A DNA stretch of 21,176 bases from FEN-1322 sp041663425 (lineage in GTDB: Bacteria; Omnitrophota; Gorgyraeia; 2-01-FULL-45-10): assembly GCA_041663425.1 (NCBI GenBank), contig JBAYMS010000026.1:1-21176 (forward strand), written 5' to 3'. This document shows positions 20,553 through 21,176 of this stretch, one piece after another. Within the stretch, counting starts at the first letter, position 1, and every line of letters begins with the position of its first letter. A program made the position numbers and the translations under genes. Below the pieces are notes generated by a model. The model was given only the letters and a program-made list of their open reading frames with translations, searched no databases and was not told the DNA's origin.

Positions 20553-20978
20553 ATGCATATTAAACATACTTTTATTTGCGTTTTATCACTGATCCTCCTG
20601 GCATCATGTCTAATCGCCGGGTGCCAATCCTGGCCTTTGGGCAGCCTTAAAATAACGGACATAAAGACAGCCCCCGCCCTAGACGAGAATTTTATGCCCA
20701 TCGATTCAACAGATGTTTTTAAGAAGGGGATCTCAAAGATATATTGCTGGTTCAGCTGGCGCGACGCCGAGACCAATACTCATATAGTGGCCAAATGGCA
20801 TTATACATCTCAAAACATAAGCATAATAAACCACACGTTTACACTCCCGCGGAAAGAAGGAACGGGCAGCGTTCTTCTGACCATGCCCGAAGGGAAAACG
20901 TTGCCGGTCGGTTCATATCGGGTAGATCTGGTCATAGATAAACAAACACTCAGGTCGCGTAAATTCACCATCGAATAA
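20553..20978 (+). CDS. Small lipoprotein with Ig-like beta fold, unknown function
   Basis: 141 residues from ATG 20553, preceded by GGAAG about 9 nt upstream. An in-frame TTG start at 20535 is possible but weaker. The signal sequence (MHIKHTFICVLSLILLASC) leads to lipobox LIAGC, with Cys24 the likely lipidated residue (LLASC at Cys19 is an alternative). The mature domain is about 115 residues and all beta: KIYCWFSWRDAETNTHIVAKW, INHTFTLPRKEGTGSVLLTMPEG and a final LPVGSYRVDLVIDKQTLRSRKFTIE. The closing G-x-Y-x-V-x-L-x-I-(x)n-F-T-I pattern is typical of immunoglobulin-like or DUF2914-type sandwiches. It lies 24 nt after the CHASE2 gene in the same direction, so it is probably co-transcribed and could be its periplasmic ligand-binding partner. 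Function is unknown. Confidence 0.75.
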   Translation: MHIKHTFICVLSLILLASCLIAGCQSWPLGSLKITDIKTAPALDENFMPIDSTDVFKKGISKIYCWFSWRDAETNTHIVAKWHYTSQNISIINHTFTLPRKEGTGSVLLTMPEGKTLPVGSYRVDLVIDKQTLRSRKFTIE

Positions 20979-20989
20979 CCTGCCAAGGA

Positions 20990-21176
20990 TTACTCATCGT
21001 CCTTCATGTGCCCACTCGCCATAGGCTTTTCCGCACCGGCAGGTATGCCGAAACTTGCAGCCGCAGGAATTGGATTGCTTCCGGGGAACATAGCTTTAGT
21101 GCTGTATTCTATGGTCTTATTTTCCATTGTTAGGGTTGGCTTGCCTCTTAATATTGATTGTGCTGACACACCTTCA
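20990..21176 (-). CDS. C-terminal end of an unrecognised protein (5' part beyond window)
   Basis: A minus-strand reading frame is open from the window edge to the TAA at 20990-20992, giving at least 62 residues. The visible tail reads EGVSAQSILRGKPTLTMENK, then an Ala/Pro/Gly-rich, low-complexity stretch (NPIPAAASFGIPAGAEKPMA) and a terminal SGHMKDDE. It converges on the lipoprotein gene with an 11-nt gap. There is no motif to assign. The codon-like composition and the clean stop support a real gene end, but the frame is short enough that chance is possible. Confidence 0.5.
   Translation of the reverse strand, partial: EGVSAQSILRGKPTLTMENKTIEYSTKAMFPGSNPIPAAASFGIPAGAEKPMASGHMKDDE

Noticed and set aside
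1..21176. Mobile elements, phage genes, CRISPR arrays, toxin-antitoxin modules
   Set aside because: No transposase or integrase motif, no regularly spaced direct repeats and no island-like break in gene style were seen on either strand.

Overview
The window is a compact bacterial chromosome segment that looks like ordinary vertically inherited housekeeping DNA plus cell-envelope genes. I see no transposase, phage gene, CRISPR array or toxin-antitoxin pair. An outer membrane is suggested by a SurA-N-like lipoprotein, several lipobox proteins and an L,D-transpeptidase. Gene content (B12-dependent class II ribonucleotide reductase, HemW, PEGA protein, CHASE2 protein, many small secreted proteins of unknown role) would fit an uncultured PVC-type lineage such as Omnitrophota. 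That placement is a guess from style, not from a marker phylogeny.

Layout, left to right. (1) 1-2298, all on the minus strand: start of lemA (cut by the window edge) with a foldable 78-nt leader, tRNA-Ala(GGC), a small secreted HExxH metalloprotease-like protein, a two-helix HAMP protein without an output domain, and a SurA-N-like lipoprotein. (2) 2317-4731, minus: divergent-PAP2 protein, LysM/YkuD L,D-transpeptidase and accA, closed by a strong terminator. (3) 4737-5366: two divergent promoters whose -10 boxes overlap; one drives the PAP2 operon, the other an unrecognised secreted protein on the plus strand. (4) 5373-10996, minus: gpmA-purH-folC-mnmE-folE, tightly packed. The last four genes make, modify or use tetrahydrofolate cofactors. 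(5) 11059-15752, minus: hemW (apparently leaderless), a perfect 32-nt palindromic terminator, an MscS-type transmembrane protein, nrdJ with an NrdR-like operator and a hairpin leader, and a small two-helix protein. (6) 15758-19255, minus: rlmN, a PEGA protein and a membrane glycosyltransferase, overlapping head to tail. (7) 19344-20978, plus: a CHASE2 sensor protein lacking any output domain and a small lipoprotein. It converges on the C-terminal end of an unrecognised protein at 20990-21176.

Regulatory signals are unusually legible. Several -35/-10 pairs have an exact 17-nt spacer, and three or four of them sit so close to the start codon that the mRNA would have almost no leader (hemW, rlmN, CHASE2 gene, possibly the 66-aa protein). 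Others (lemA, SurA-like gene, gpmA, MscS-like gene, nrdJ) have clear Shine-Dalgarno sites. I did not find a clearly new multi-gene system. The best leads are the nrdJ control region, the lemA leader fold, the overlapping divergent promoters, the HAMP/protease/SurA-like/lemA envelope cluster and the orphan CHASE2-lipoprotein pair.
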